From CAIOYC01 sp964243985 (lineage in GTDB: Bacteria; Pseudomonadota; Alphaproteobacteria; Caulobacterales; Caulobacteraceae): a DNA stretch of 64,000 nt. The stretch lies in contig CAXTHJ010000002.1 of NCBI GenBank assembly GCA_964243985.1, forward strand, positions 51,908 through 115,907. The letters run 5' to 3'. The notes beneath the pieces are model-generated. The model was given only the letters and a program-made list of their open reading frames with translations, did not search any database and was not told where the DNA came from. The first letter of the stretch is position 1. Each line of letters begins with the position of its first letter. This document shows positions 8,042 through 15,285 of this stretch, in pieces. The translations under genes and the position numbers were made by a program.

Positions 8042-8761
8042 TTAGTCAGCGAAGTGAGCGGCTTCGTCATCCGCCGCCGAAATTTTTGCTAGCGGGTAGT
8101 CCCTCACACCGCTCGGGAAAAATATGTTTTCCGGGGGCCCGACGTAATAGAGCCGCAGTCCGACTGACGTGTAATGATATGTCGGATCGGAGCCGCTGCG
8201 GTAGGCCACGCAAGCAGCGATATTAACAGCGCGCGGCTTAAGCGGCGACGATGCGCCCGCCGCCACCTTGAATGAATCTCTTGGTTCGCCTGGAAAGACA
8301 GCGGTGCCTTCCGACCAATCCTTTTGAGGGCGACACCAGTTTTGCTTGGGACCTGAGCGCTCGCCCTCTGAACCAGTCCAAAGCACTGGGTAAAACTGAA
8401 CGCCAACGGCAGGCAATTTCCCGACATTTGTCGCGGTCATCTGAATCCATGCTGATGCGCCGTCCTGAGACATTCTTAGGCGGGGGCGACGTTTGTCGAA
8501 GGTGATTTTCAGAGACAGCCAAGCGCGCTGTTCAGCGCGCGCCTCTGCGAGCTGATTGGCCATAACACTCCGTTGCTGCTCCGCCATAAATGCGGACACC
8601 ACGGTCGCTACGGTAGTTGCCACCACTAAAAATATTCCAATGGTATTCGCAATCTCCAAGCACGACGGCCGGGTTCGTCTATTGGAAAGGTGACCAATAG
8701 TCATCCAAAGGCGCCGTAGCTCCCGGGCGATTTCGCGGTCCGGCACTTTCAAAGAATACAC
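8042..8761 (-). CDS. Membrane-anchored protein of prophage cargo zone
   Basis: 239 residues. A basic cytoplasmic N-terminus (1-38) and one membrane segment (about 39-60) are followed by a short helical linker ('QQRSVMANQLAEARAEQRAWL') and a beta-rich domain of ~150 residues. No family recognised. It is transcribed against the late operon, as expected for a cargo ('moron') gene expressed in the lysogen; a role in host surface change or phage exclusion is speculation. Confidence 0.55.
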   Translation of the reverse strand: MYSLKVPDREIARELRRLWMTIGHLSNRRTRPSCLEIANTIGIFLVVATTVATVVSAFMAEQQRSVMANQLAEARAEQRAWLSLKITFDKRRPRLRMSQDGASAWIQMTATNVGKLPAVGVQFYPVLWTGSEGERSGPKQNWCRPQKDWSEGTAVFPGEPRDSFKVAAGASSPLKPRAVNIAACVAYRSGSDPTYHYTSVGLRLYYVGPPENIFFPSGVRDYPLAKISAADDEAAHFAD

Positions 8762-8783
8762 CCCTTCAGCGCATGGTTCGATA

Positions 8784-8963
8784 ATGTCTCGGTTTGAAAT
8801 CCTGACCTCGTTGATAGGTGTGGCGCAAGGGCCAGTGAGCGCCTATCATCAGGGAGTGAAACTGCTTGATGTTATTCGCCAACTGGTCGAGCGGCTACCG
8901 TGGGTTAAGCGGCGCCGCGAAGCCGAGAGAATGGCCAAATACCGTGATGACGCGCAGTTCTGA
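8784..8963 (+). CDS. Small hypothetical protein (59 residues)
   Basis: A short ORF opening at the ATG at 8784, 22 bases from the divergent membrane-protein start. The product is helical with a basic C-terminal half ('LPWVKRRREAERMAKYRDD'). No family recognised, and no strong Shine-Dalgarno. It fills an otherwise empty stretch; coding is plausible but unproven. Confidence 0.35.
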   Translation: MSRFEILTSLIGVAQGPVSAYHQGVKLLDVIRQLVERLPWVKRRREAERMAKYRDDAQF

Positions 8964-9073
8964 TGCCTAAGGGCCCCAACGGACAGAACTACCCTGCCAC
9001 CTAAGGCCGCCGCCACCGGCTTCTTAAGCCGTGCCTTCCGCAAGCAACGACTCACGCATTGAGTCGAGTCGCA

Positions 9074-9310
9074 ATGGCCCAGACCTGGAATTTCGGAACA
9101 CCAAAGCGGGGCGAAGCGCACCCCCAGATTAAGGATGTTCGCGTTCAGCGCAACGGCCGGACCTGGACGGCCAGCTACCACGTTGAAGGCGGCAAGCTGA
9201 ACGTGTGGGGCGCCTGGGGCTCGCGATCAGAGCCGGTAGGGCGAACGAAGGACTTGAAGAAGCGGGCCGAAGCGCTGTTGACTAACATCCTCGACCAGCA
9301 GACGGGATAA
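9074..9310 (+). CDS. Hypothetical small protein
   Basis: 78 residues from the ATG at 9074; a TTG at 9059 would extend it by five. It contains a compact beta-like core ('VRVQRNGRTWTASYHVEGGKLNVWGAWG') followed by a helix ('LKKRAEALLTNIL'). No family recognised. Its size and beta-beta-beta-helix pattern resemble small DNA- or protein-binding modules, but no function is claimed. Confidence 0.45.
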   Translation: MAQTWNFGTPKRGEAHPQIKDVRVQRNGRTWTASYHVEGGKLNVWGAWGSRSEPVGRTKDLKKRAEALLTNILDQQTG

Positions 9311-9365
9311 CGAGCGTCGCACGCTGGGGGCGCCGTACGGCCGGGGCTCCGTTCGGCCGGTTCGA

Positions 9366-9602
9366 TTAGGCTCCGCTTTTCTTACTCGGATCGAAACCGG
9401 GGGGAAGGGGAGGATAGGCTTTGGCGTTCCAGCCGATGTTGGTCTTTAGCGCAGCTTCTGCCCGTACCACCCACGCTTGGGATTTCTGAATCTCCTCCGG
9501 GCTCATCGGGAATTCGCCCCAGCCCTCTTCCTCGCTCTGGATCATCTGACACAGCTCGTCGGGGTGCTCTCTGGCGAGGGTCAAGAGTTCTTCGTCGGTC
9601 AT
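9366..9602 (-). CDS. Small acidic hypothetical protein
   Basis: 78 residues. The start at 9602 overlaps the stop of the SRAP gene by four bases (ATGA), so the two are translationally coupled; starts further upstream would run inside the SRAP gene. Acidic N-terminus ('TDEELLTLAREHPDELC'), Pro-rich end. No family recognised. The coupling suggests a role linked to the SRAP protein, which is an inference from arrangement only. Confidence 0.5.
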   Translation of the reverse strand: MTDEELLTLAREHPDELCQMIQSEEEGWGEFPMSPEEIQKSQAWVVRAEAALKTNIGWNAKAYPPLPPGFDPSKKSGA

Positions 9603-10240
9603 GGCGCTAGCTCCACGTGAAAGGTCCCGGCCGGCGGCGGAACGAACAGGTCCAGCACATCGGCTTCGAGGTCTAGCCATCGGCTCCAGCTTTCCGGCTC
9701 CAGCACCACGACTTGCCGGTCATGGTAGGGCTTCATGTCGTCGCCCGGCGCCGTGGTGAGCATGGTGAAGCTCTCGATGGTCCCGTCCGCCGTCTCGGCG
9801 CGATCCCATAGTCCAGCGATGCAGAACATCTCCTGGCCAGGGACGGTGAACTGCCATTTGGTCTTGGCGCCTTTCTCCCCGGTCCATTCATAGAAGCCGT
9901 CGGTGGGCACGAGGCAACGGCGACGTTTGAACGCGTCGCGGAAGGCGGCTTGGGTCGCGACCGTCTCGCACCGCGCATTGGTGGCCAGGAACTTCTTCGC
10001 TTTGACCGGCTGCTTCCAAAAGTGGGGCACCAAATCCCAGCGCGCTTCCACGATTTCGACACCCACGAAGGGATCGGTCGGATCGAGTGGCCGGATGAAC
10101 GGCGCGGGGTTCGTCGGGCGGATGTCGTCGCGGGGCTCGAGGTTGGGCGCGCCGTGCTTGAAAACAAGCGGTAGCTGCACCTGGTCAAAGGCCGCCTTGA
10201 GTAGCTCCAGGCGAACCTTGTTCTTATAGCGATTGCACAT
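9599..10240 (-). CDS. SRAP-domain (YedK/HMCES) abasic-site protein
   Basis: 213 residues from the ATG at 10240, which places Cys at position 2 ('MCNRY'); after Met removal this Cys forms the covalent link to abasic sites in single-stranded DNA, as in YedK/HMCES. Other family signs are the 'RPTNPAPFI' strand, 'ARWDLVPHFW', 'NARCETV', 'RRCLVPTDGFYEW' with the conserved Glu, and 'PYHDRQ' with the conserved His. A start at 10282 would bury the Cys and is rejected. Located in prophage cargo, where it may protect phage or host DNA during damage or replication. Confidence 0.85.
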   Translation of the reverse strand: MCNRYKNKVRLELLKAAFDQVQLPLVFKHGAPNLEPRDDIRPTNPAPFIRPLDPTDPFVGVEIVEARWDLVPHFWKQPVKAKKFLATNARCETVATQAAFRDAFKRRRCLVPTDGFYEWTGEKGAKTKWQFTVPGQEMFCIAGLWDRAETADGTIESFTMLTTAPGDDMKPYHDRQVVVLEPESWSRWLDLEADVLDLFVPPPAGTFHVELAP

Positions 10241-10326
10241 CGGCCCGGTCCTCATTGGCAGTCGAAGGGCTAAGACGCGCAACCTCGAAGAGTTGCCAAG
10301 ATCCGCTAGCTCTGTTTGGCTGCGGC

Positions 10327-10626
10327 ATGGATACCGAGACCGACGAGAGAGACAAGATCGCCGTGAAGATCTTCACCACCGTTGTCGAAGCCAGCAAAGA
10401 TGGCGGCGAGGTCACGGTCGTCAAGACGGGAATGGCGTTCGACGCTCTGATGATGGTCGCCGCGGTCATCATGGCCAACTCTGAAGAATGCCGTACCCCA
10501 CGAGCCGTAGGAGAGCTTTGCGAGACGGTGAGCAAGAACCTTCGGCGCCAAATCCTGGCGGCTCAGCGCGATCCGAGACACGCCGAGGTTTTCTACGGCG
10601 TTTATAAGCCGGACCTCACACACTAG
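10327..10626 (+). CDS. Hypothetical protein
   Basis: 99 residues from the ATG at 10327; a start at 10255 is possible but lacks support. Mostly helical: an acidic N-terminus, a Met/Ala-rich central helix ('ALMMVAAVIMANSEEC') and a basic helix ('VSKNLRRQILAAQRD'). No family recognised. Its TAG and the TAG of the convergent gene share one CTAG at 10623-10626. Confidence 0.45.
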   Translation: MDTETDERDKIAVKIFTTVVEASKDGGEVTVVKTGMAFDALMMVAAVIMANSEECRTPRAVGELCETVSKNLRRQILAAQRDPRHAEVFYGVYKPDLTH

Positions 10627-11204
10627 GACGCACCGAGCCGCGGTTCCGGCAACTCATCATCGTCCAGGGGCTTGGCCTTGCGCCGCTCGATGATCGCGCG
10701 GCGGACTTCGGCCGCTTCCTCCAAACTGAATGCGCTCCCAAGAAATGACCGCATATCAAGCTCGGCTTGCCTTATGGCGTCAGGCCCATATCGGTCGATC
10801 AGTGCAGACGCCTTCGCCCGCACCTTTGAGCGCCGCCGGCGCAGCTTGCGCAGCCAGCTCAGCTCGATGTCCGCCCGTCGCTTAGCATCCCGATCGGCCT
10901 GCCAGAGCTTGTGAAGATCGTCGGTCTGGTGGGGATACTCCGGCGTCCGCATGTTGGTTGGCCAGGTGCTGTGACCTGGAAGAGAAGCGATAAAGAACAC
11001 CCGCTCTGAGCAGGTCTTCGTTTTGCATTTCGCCTGCCTATTCCAGAGAGAGTAGAGTGGCCCCTTTGCAGCGATTAGGCGCTCAAGATCGACTGGCGTG
11101 TGGACGTTGCACCGGGGGCAAAAGGCGGACACAGCGGCGCCCGTCTCGTGGAGGTTGCCCACGTTTTCCGACCATGTCGGGACGATCTGAAAGCTCGCGC
11201 CCAT
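10623..11204 (-). CDS. Zinc-ribbon-like hypothetical protein
   Basis: 193 residues. Cys29-x2-Cys32 and Cys60-x4-Cys65 could bind one zinc ion. A very basic tract follows ('WLRKLRRRRSKVRAKA', about 121-136), then two helices. Such a layout suggests nucleic-acid binding, but no known family is recognised. It lies just downstream of the radical SAM gene on the same strand (42 bases apart), so the two may share a transcript starting near the tRNA-Val gene. Confidence 0.55.
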   Translation of the reverse strand: MGASFQIVPTWSENVGNLHETGAAVSAFCPRCNVHTPVDLERLIAAKGPLYSLWNRQAKCKTKTCSERVFFIASLPGHSTWPTNMRTPEYPHQTDDLHKLWQADRDAKRRADIELSWLRKLRRRRSKVRAKASALIDRYGPDAIRQAELDMRSFLGSAFSLEEAAEVRRAIIERRKAKPLDDDELPEPRLGAS

Positions 11205-11246
11205 GAGAACGAAAAAAGAACATTGGGGCGGCAGAGTCGAGTCCGT

Positions 11247-12263
11247 TCAAGTGACTTGATCGAAAAGTGATCCTTGATCTTTCGGGGGTGCTGTGATGTT
11301 CGGCGCTCGCTGGTAGTCGCTGAAGGACCGCCAAAGATATTGGCGGCGGATGACCCACCGTTGAAACTGCTTTAGGTCGTAACGATCACCATAGACCATG
11401 GGGTAGGGTCGAATTCCCCGCTCGACCATCTTGTCGAGCCGATAGTGAATCCGTTCCAACGTCTCGGCCGGATCGTAGCCGATCAGCATGTAGGCCATCA
11501 GGTGGGACGGCGGCACGCCGGCGTCGGCAAGTCGATCAACACCTCGAAAGAATATGCGCTCGTCGCCAACGTTGTCCCACGCAGTGTAAAGCCGCCGCCG
11601 TTGGAAGCCGTCGTCGCGATACTGGATCGACGAGAGCGCGCGTGCGACTTCATTAGTCAAGATGCGGACATTGATCCCTTGGTTGAAGCAGACCTTGAAG
11701 CCGCCATCCTTAATTTCGGCGACACGCTCACGCCAGTCGGGGTTGCCGAAGAAGTCGTTGTCCAGAAGGTGGATGTGCTTCGGATAGCCGGGGCCGCGCC
11801 AGATGTCGGCGATCGTCGCGACAGATGCTGGCTTACCCTCCTTTTCAGGGACAACGCAGAATGCGCACTTGAGGCGGCAACCACGTTGGGTGAAACCGAT
11901 GCTTGCCTTGAAATCTCCCCACGGCTCATAGTCCAGGCCGCTGAAGCCGCCGACGATGCTCTCCACATCAATGCCGCTGCCCGACCCGGTTCCACCGACG
12001 ACGGCATCGGGAAATTCTCGCCTGAATTGCTCCACCGTCTGAACGCTGAAGCTGAATATCGCCGAGCCGTAGATGGCGGAGTAAGCGGGCTCATCGAAGG
12101 ACCGCAGCGGTGATCTGGAGAAGCGGACACGGTCGCCGCGGTTCTTATGCCAGGCCGAGAGCCGCATCAGCGCCAGGTTCGGAAGTTTTCCGTCAAGCTG
12201 GGTAATCCGAACCCACTTGGACTGGGTCGTGCGCAAGTCGTGCGCAAGTGCAGGATCAGACAT
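11247..12263 (-). CDS. Radical SAM protein, prophage-borne
   Basis: 338 residues. Cys129-x3-Cys133-x2-Cys136 ('CRLKCAFC') is the [4Fe-4S]-binding motif of radical SAM enzymes. Residues 1-115 look like an N-terminal sensor or B12-like Rossmann lead ('IFSFSVQTVEQF', 'DAVVGGTGSGSG') but without an obvious cobalamin-binding motif. The substrate is unknown; related phage-encoded enzymes are usually annotated only as Fe-S oxidoreductases. It begins 25 bases inside the tRNA-Val 3' end, at the prophage boundary. An RNA, nucleotide or peptide modification role is possible but not shown. Confidence 0.75.
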   Translation of the reverse strand: MSDPALAHDLRTTQSKWVRITQLDGKLPNLALMRLSAWHKNRGDRVRFSRSPLRSFDEPAYSAIYGSAIFSFSVQTVEQFRREFPDAVVGGTGSGSGIDVESIVGGFSGLDYEPWGDFKASIGFTQRGCRLKCAFCVVPEKEGKPASVATIADIWRGPGYPKHIHLLDNDFFGNPDWRERVAEIKDGGFKVCFNQGINVRILTNEVARALSSIQYRDDGFQRRRLYTAWDNVGDERIFFRGVDRLADAGVPPSHLMAYMLIGYDPAETLERIHYRLDKMVERGIRPYPMVYGDRYDLKQFQRWVIRRQYLWRSFSDYQRAPNITAPPKDQGSLFDQVT

Positions 12264-12287
12264 TTTTGGCCAAACCCTTATGGGGCT

Positions 12288-12362
12288 TGGTGGACGCGGT
12301 AGGGATTGAACCTACGACCCCACCCGTGTGAAGGGTGTGCTCTCCCGCTGAGCTACGCGTCC
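12288..12362 (-). tRNA. tRNA-Val (CAC), likely prophage attachment site
   Basis: On the minus strand a full cloverleaf can be drawn: acceptor GGACGCG/CGCGTCC, D arm GCTC/GAGC, anticodon stem CACCC/GGGTG with loop TTCACAC (anticodon CAC, valine GTG codons), a T arm with GGTTCAATCC, discriminator A and encoded CCA. The 3' end faces the prophage, the orientation expected when a phage integrates into a tRNA 3' end. Its first 10 bases overlap the end of gph. Confidence 0.93.
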
Positions 12363-13090
12363 AGATCCTGCGTTCGGGAGGGCGAGCCTATAGCGGAGGC
12401 TTTAACGCGGTTCAAGGCGGGTAACAGCCGTTCAATCGCCCCGTCCAGCTCCGAGAACTGCTGGATCAATATGTCTCCGCCAAGGGCTTCAGGTTTGATC
12501 TCCGTATAACCAAAGGGCACGGTGATGACCGGCGCACCGGCGGCGCGGGCGGTCGCCACGTCCGTCTCACTGTCGCCCACCATGATGGCGCGGCGCGGAT
12601 CGCCGCCGGCGCGCTCCACCGCCATGATGAAATGGCTGGCGTCAGGCTTGGGCTTAGGCGGCAGGTCGGCGCCAATTACTGAGGCGAAGCGATTGTCCAG
12701 CCTCAAGGTGGCCAGCAGGAGGTTTGAAAGGTCGGTCGGCTTGTTGGTGCAGACGCAGAGGACCGCGCCGACGTCGGTCAGACGGTCCAAAGCTGGCTCC
12801 AGACCATCGAACACGGTGCTCTCGTCGGCGATGCGGGAGCGATAGACCTCAATGAAGCGGGCGACGAGCCTGGGCGCATGATCTTTGTCGAGCGGCTTGC
12901 CGGCCACAGCGAAGCCCCGTTCGATCAGCGCCCTGGCGCCGCGGCCCACCAGGCCGCGGGCGGCCTCAGTCTCCAAAGTGGTAAGGCCGCATTCGCCGAG
13001 CACCACGTTCAAGGCGCCGATCAGGTCCGGCGCCGTATCCACCAAAGTGCCGTCAAGGTCGAAGGCGATGGTCACGCCGCGAAGATTCAT
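12353..13090 (-). CDS. gph: Phosphoglycolate phosphatase (HAD family)
   Basis: 245 residues. Removes phosphate from 2-phosphoglycolate, the salvage step after DNA 3'-end repair or oxygenase side reactions. HAD motifs: 'FDLDGTLVD' (nucleophile and acid/base Asp), 'CTNKPT', 'KPKPD' with the conserved Lys, and 'MVGDSETDV'. The alpha-helical cap between motifs 1 and 2 fits the Gph/PGP subclass. The ATG at 13090 matches the usual N-terminus; an ATG at 13108 adds six residues. Its TAG stop falls inside the tRNA-Val gene. It is divergent from glmU. Confidence 0.87.
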   Translation of the reverse strand: MNLRGVTIAFDLDGTLVDTAPDLIGALNVVLGECGLTTLETEAARGLVGRGARALIERGFAVAGKPLDKDHAPRLVARFIEVYRSRIADESTVFDGLEPALDRLTDVGAVLCVCTNKPTDLSNLLLATLRLDNRFASVIGADLPPKPKPDASHFIMAVERAGGDPRRAIMVGDSETDVATARAAGAPVITVPFGYTEIKPEALGGDILIQQFSELDGAIERLLPALNRVKASAIGSPSRTQDLDA

Positions 13091-13175
13091 CTGCAATCTT
13101 TTCGCCATCGAAAGGTTCGGCCCTTTCGTCTAAATCCCTCAAAGGCGCAAGACTCGCCGTACACAGGAGCAAGCC

Positions 13176-14522
13176 ATGACCGAAAGGGCCGCCGTCATTC
13201 TGGCCGCCGGACAAGGCACGCGGATGCGCTCGCCGACGCCTAAGGTGCTGCACCGGGTGGGCGGGCGTAGGCTGCTCGATCGCGCGATCGACGCGGCGGA
13301 AGGACTTGATTGCGCCAAGATTGTGGTGGTGGCGGGCGCCCATTCGCCGGAAGTGGCGGAGCATGCCAAGGCTCGCCTGGGCGCTGACGCTGTGGCGATC
13401 CAAGACCCGCCGCTCGGCACCGGGCACGCGGTGCGGGCGGCCGAAGCGGCGTTGAGGGGCTTCGGGGGCGATGTGGTGATCACCTACGCCGATACGCCTT
13501 TGATTGACGCCGAAACGGTAGCGCTCCTCTTCGAGGCGCGGGCCAAAGGCGCGGACTTGGCTGTCCTAGGGTTCGAGGCGATCGATCCCGCGCCCTATGG
13601 CCGCCTGGTGAGAGATCAAGACGGAAGTCTTCTGAAGATCGTTGAGGCGAAGGACGCAACCCCTGAAGAGCTTCTGATCGCCGCCAGCAATTCTGGCGTG
13701 CTGGCCGCGTCATCGGCCCTGCTGTTTGATCTCCTTTCCCAACTGACCAACCAAAACGCCAAGGGTGAATACTACCTGACGGATGTGGTGGGTCTGGCGC
13801 GGGAGAGGGGGCTCAAAGTCGGCGTCGTCTTTGCCAGTGAATCCAAAGTGATGGGCGTGAATTCACAAGCTGAACTCGCCATCTGCGAAGCAGAATATCA
13901 ACGCGTTCGTCGGCGTGATTTGATGGGCAGCGGCGTCTGCATGGTCGCGCCGGAAACGGTGTTCCTGTCTTGGGATACGCAGATTGCGCCGGGCGTGGTG
14001 ATCGAACCCCACGTGGTGTTCGCTGAAAAGGTGAAGATCGAGACCGGGGCGGTGATCCGATCCTTCTGCCATTTGGAGGGCGCTCATGTTCGCACAGGCG
14101 CCCTAATCGGCCCCTATGCGAGGCTTCGGCCCGGCGCCGACATCGGCGAAGACGCGCACGTTGGTAATTTCGTGGAAGTGAAAAAAGTGACCATCGGTAA
14201 AGGCGCAAAGGCCAACCACCTGGCTTATCTCGGAGACGGATCGGTGGGGGCCGGCGCCAACATCGGGGCAGGCACGATCTTTTGTAATTATGACGGCTTC
14301 GACAAGTATTTCACCGACATTGGCGAGGGCGCCTTTGTCGGTTCAAATTCTGCTTTGGTGGCGCCGGTGAAGATCGGCGCGGGCGCCTTTATCGGTTCGG
14401 GCTCTGTGATCACGCGAGACGTCGAGGCCGACGCCCTCGCCCTGGAGCGGGCGGCGCAGGTAGAGAAGCCGGGGTGGGCCGCCAAGTTTCGCGCCTTGAA
14501 AAGGTCGGCCAAAAGCAAATGA
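13176..14522 (+). CDS. glmU: Bifunctional GlmU (GlcNAc-1-P uridyltransferase/acetyltransferase)
   Basis: 448 residues. Makes UDP-GlcNAc, precursor of peptidoglycan and lipid A. The N-terminal uridyltransferase carries 'LAAGQGTRMRS' and 'PLGTGHAVRAA', with Mg-binding 'YADTPL' and 'GEYYLTDV'. The C-terminal left-handed beta-helix has hexapeptide repeats and the active-site region 'NFVEVKK...NHLAYLGD'. Length is normal. Its TGA overlaps the rpiA ATG (ATGA), so the two are coupled; rpiA, gor and an O-antigen-ligase-like gene follow on the same strand. Confidence 0.95.
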   Translation: MTERAAVILAAGQGTRMRSPTPKVLHRVGGRRLLDRAIDAAEGLDCAKIVVVAGAHSPEVAEHAKARLGADAVAIQDPPLGTGHAVRAAEAALRGFGGDVVITYADTPLIDAETVALLFEARAKGADLAVLGFEAIDPAPYGRLVRDQDGSLLKIVEAKDATPEELLIAASNSGVLAASSALLFDLLSQLTNQNAKGEYYLTDVVGLARERGLKVGVVFASESKVMGVNSQAELAICEAEYQRVRRRDLMGSGVCMVAPETVFLSWDTQIAPGVVIEPHVVFAEKVKIETGAVIRSFCHLEGAHVRTGALIGPYARLRPGADIGEDAHVGNFVEVKKVTIGKGAKANHLAYLGDGSVGAGANIGAGTIFCNYDGFDKYFTDIGEGAFVGSNSALVAPVKIGAGAFIGSGSVITRDVEADALALERAAQVEKPGWAAKFRALKRSAKSK

Positions 14523-15202
14523 GCGCCGAAGAACAGAAGCGTGCGGTGGGGATCGCCGCCGCGGCGCGGGTGCAGGACGGCATGACCGTCGGCCTTGGCA
14601 CCGGTTCGACGGCCGCCTTCTTCGTGGAGGCTTTGGCGGTGCGGCGGCTGACGCTGAAGTGCGTGGCGACGTCTGAAGCCATCGCCGCCTTAGCGATCCG
14701 ACTCGGTCTGACGGTGATGGATCTAAACGACGTCGGCGTCATTGATTTGACCATCGACGGCGCTGACGAGATCGGCCCCGGCCTCGCGCTGATCAAAGGA
14801 GGCGGGGCGGCTTTGCTCCGGGAGAAGCTAGTTTGGGAGGCGTCCCGCCGCTGCATCGCGATCGCCGACGCCAGCAAGGGTCTGGGGACGTTCGGCCGCT
14901 TTCCTTTACCAGTCGAGGTCGTCCCATTCGGCCATGCCAGCACGGCTGAACGAATCGCCGCAGCCGTTGCGGCGGAAGGTCTGGCTGCCGTGCCTGCCCT
15001 GCGCCATAAGGACGGCGCGCCCTTGAAGACCGACAGCGGCAACTTGATCTACGATCTCGCTTGCGCAGCCATTCCCCACCCGAAGGCTCTCGCGGCCGCG
15101 CTAAAGGCGGTGACAGGCGTTGTTGAGCACGGCTTGTTCCTGGGCTTGGCGACCGAGGCGTTGATCGGAACCGACCAGGGGGTCGAGACCCTTCATCCCT
15201 GA
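14519..15202 (+). CDS. rpiA: Ribose-5-phosphate isomerase A
   Basis: 227 residues from the ATG at 14519 (ATGA overlap with glmU). Interconverts ribulose-5-P and ribose-5-P in the non-oxidative pentose phosphate pathway, feeding nucleotide synthesis. Motifs: 'GLGTGSTAAFFVEAL' (phosphate loop), 'TIDGADEIGPGL' with catalytic Asp/Glu, 'KGGGAALLREK' with the conserved Lys, and C-terminal 'VEHGLFLGLATEALIGT'. A start at 14474 would overlap glmU by 49 bases and is rejected. Confidence 0.94.
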   Translation: MSAEEQKRAVGIAAAARVQDGMTVGLGTGSTAAFFVEALAVRRLTLKCVATSEAIAALAIRLGLTVMDLNDVGVIDLTIDGADEIGPGLALIKGGGAALLREKLVWEASRRCIAIADASKGLGTFGRFPLPVEVVPFGHASTAERIAAAVAAEGLAAVPALRHKDGAPLKTDSGNLIYDLACAAIPHPKALAAALKAVTGVVEHGLFLGLATEALIGTDQGVETLHP

Positions 15203-15220
15203 CCGGTCGCGCTTACATGC

Positions 15221-15241
15221 GAAAGCCGATGCTAGGCTTTC
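15221..15241 (+). terminator. Weak hairpin after rpiA
   Basis: GAAAGCC pairs with GGCTTTC across a 7-base loop, 19 bases after the rpiA stop. No long T tract follows, so it may be an attenuating or processing hairpin rather than a full terminator. Confidence 0.3.
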
Positions 15242-15285
15242 CCGCCAACTCATTTTAAACGCGAACTCTTAAGTCTGGACCTCCA

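Larger units (their letters stand above)
1..12287. mobile_element. Prophage, late/right-hand part ending at tRNA-Val
   Basis: A run of phage-type genes: tail-fibre-like and other structural proteins, tightly packed small membrane proteins, a holin-like protein and a GH19-type endolysin, then a cargo zone of mixed strand. It ends exactly at the 3' end of a tRNA-Val gene, a common integration target. The left end, the packaging and head genes, and any integrase lie outside the window, so activity cannot be judged. The block was recognised from gene content and order. The exact right boundary is inferred from the tRNA and would be proved by a second copy of the tRNA 3' end on the far side. Confidence 0.82.

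Noticed and set aside
8963..9004. 13-codon ORF starting 'MPKGPNGQ'
   Set aside because: The lead recalls small alphaproteobacterial proteins beginning the same way, but a stop follows after 13 residues and no continuation was found in other frames; it may be a relic, too short to call.
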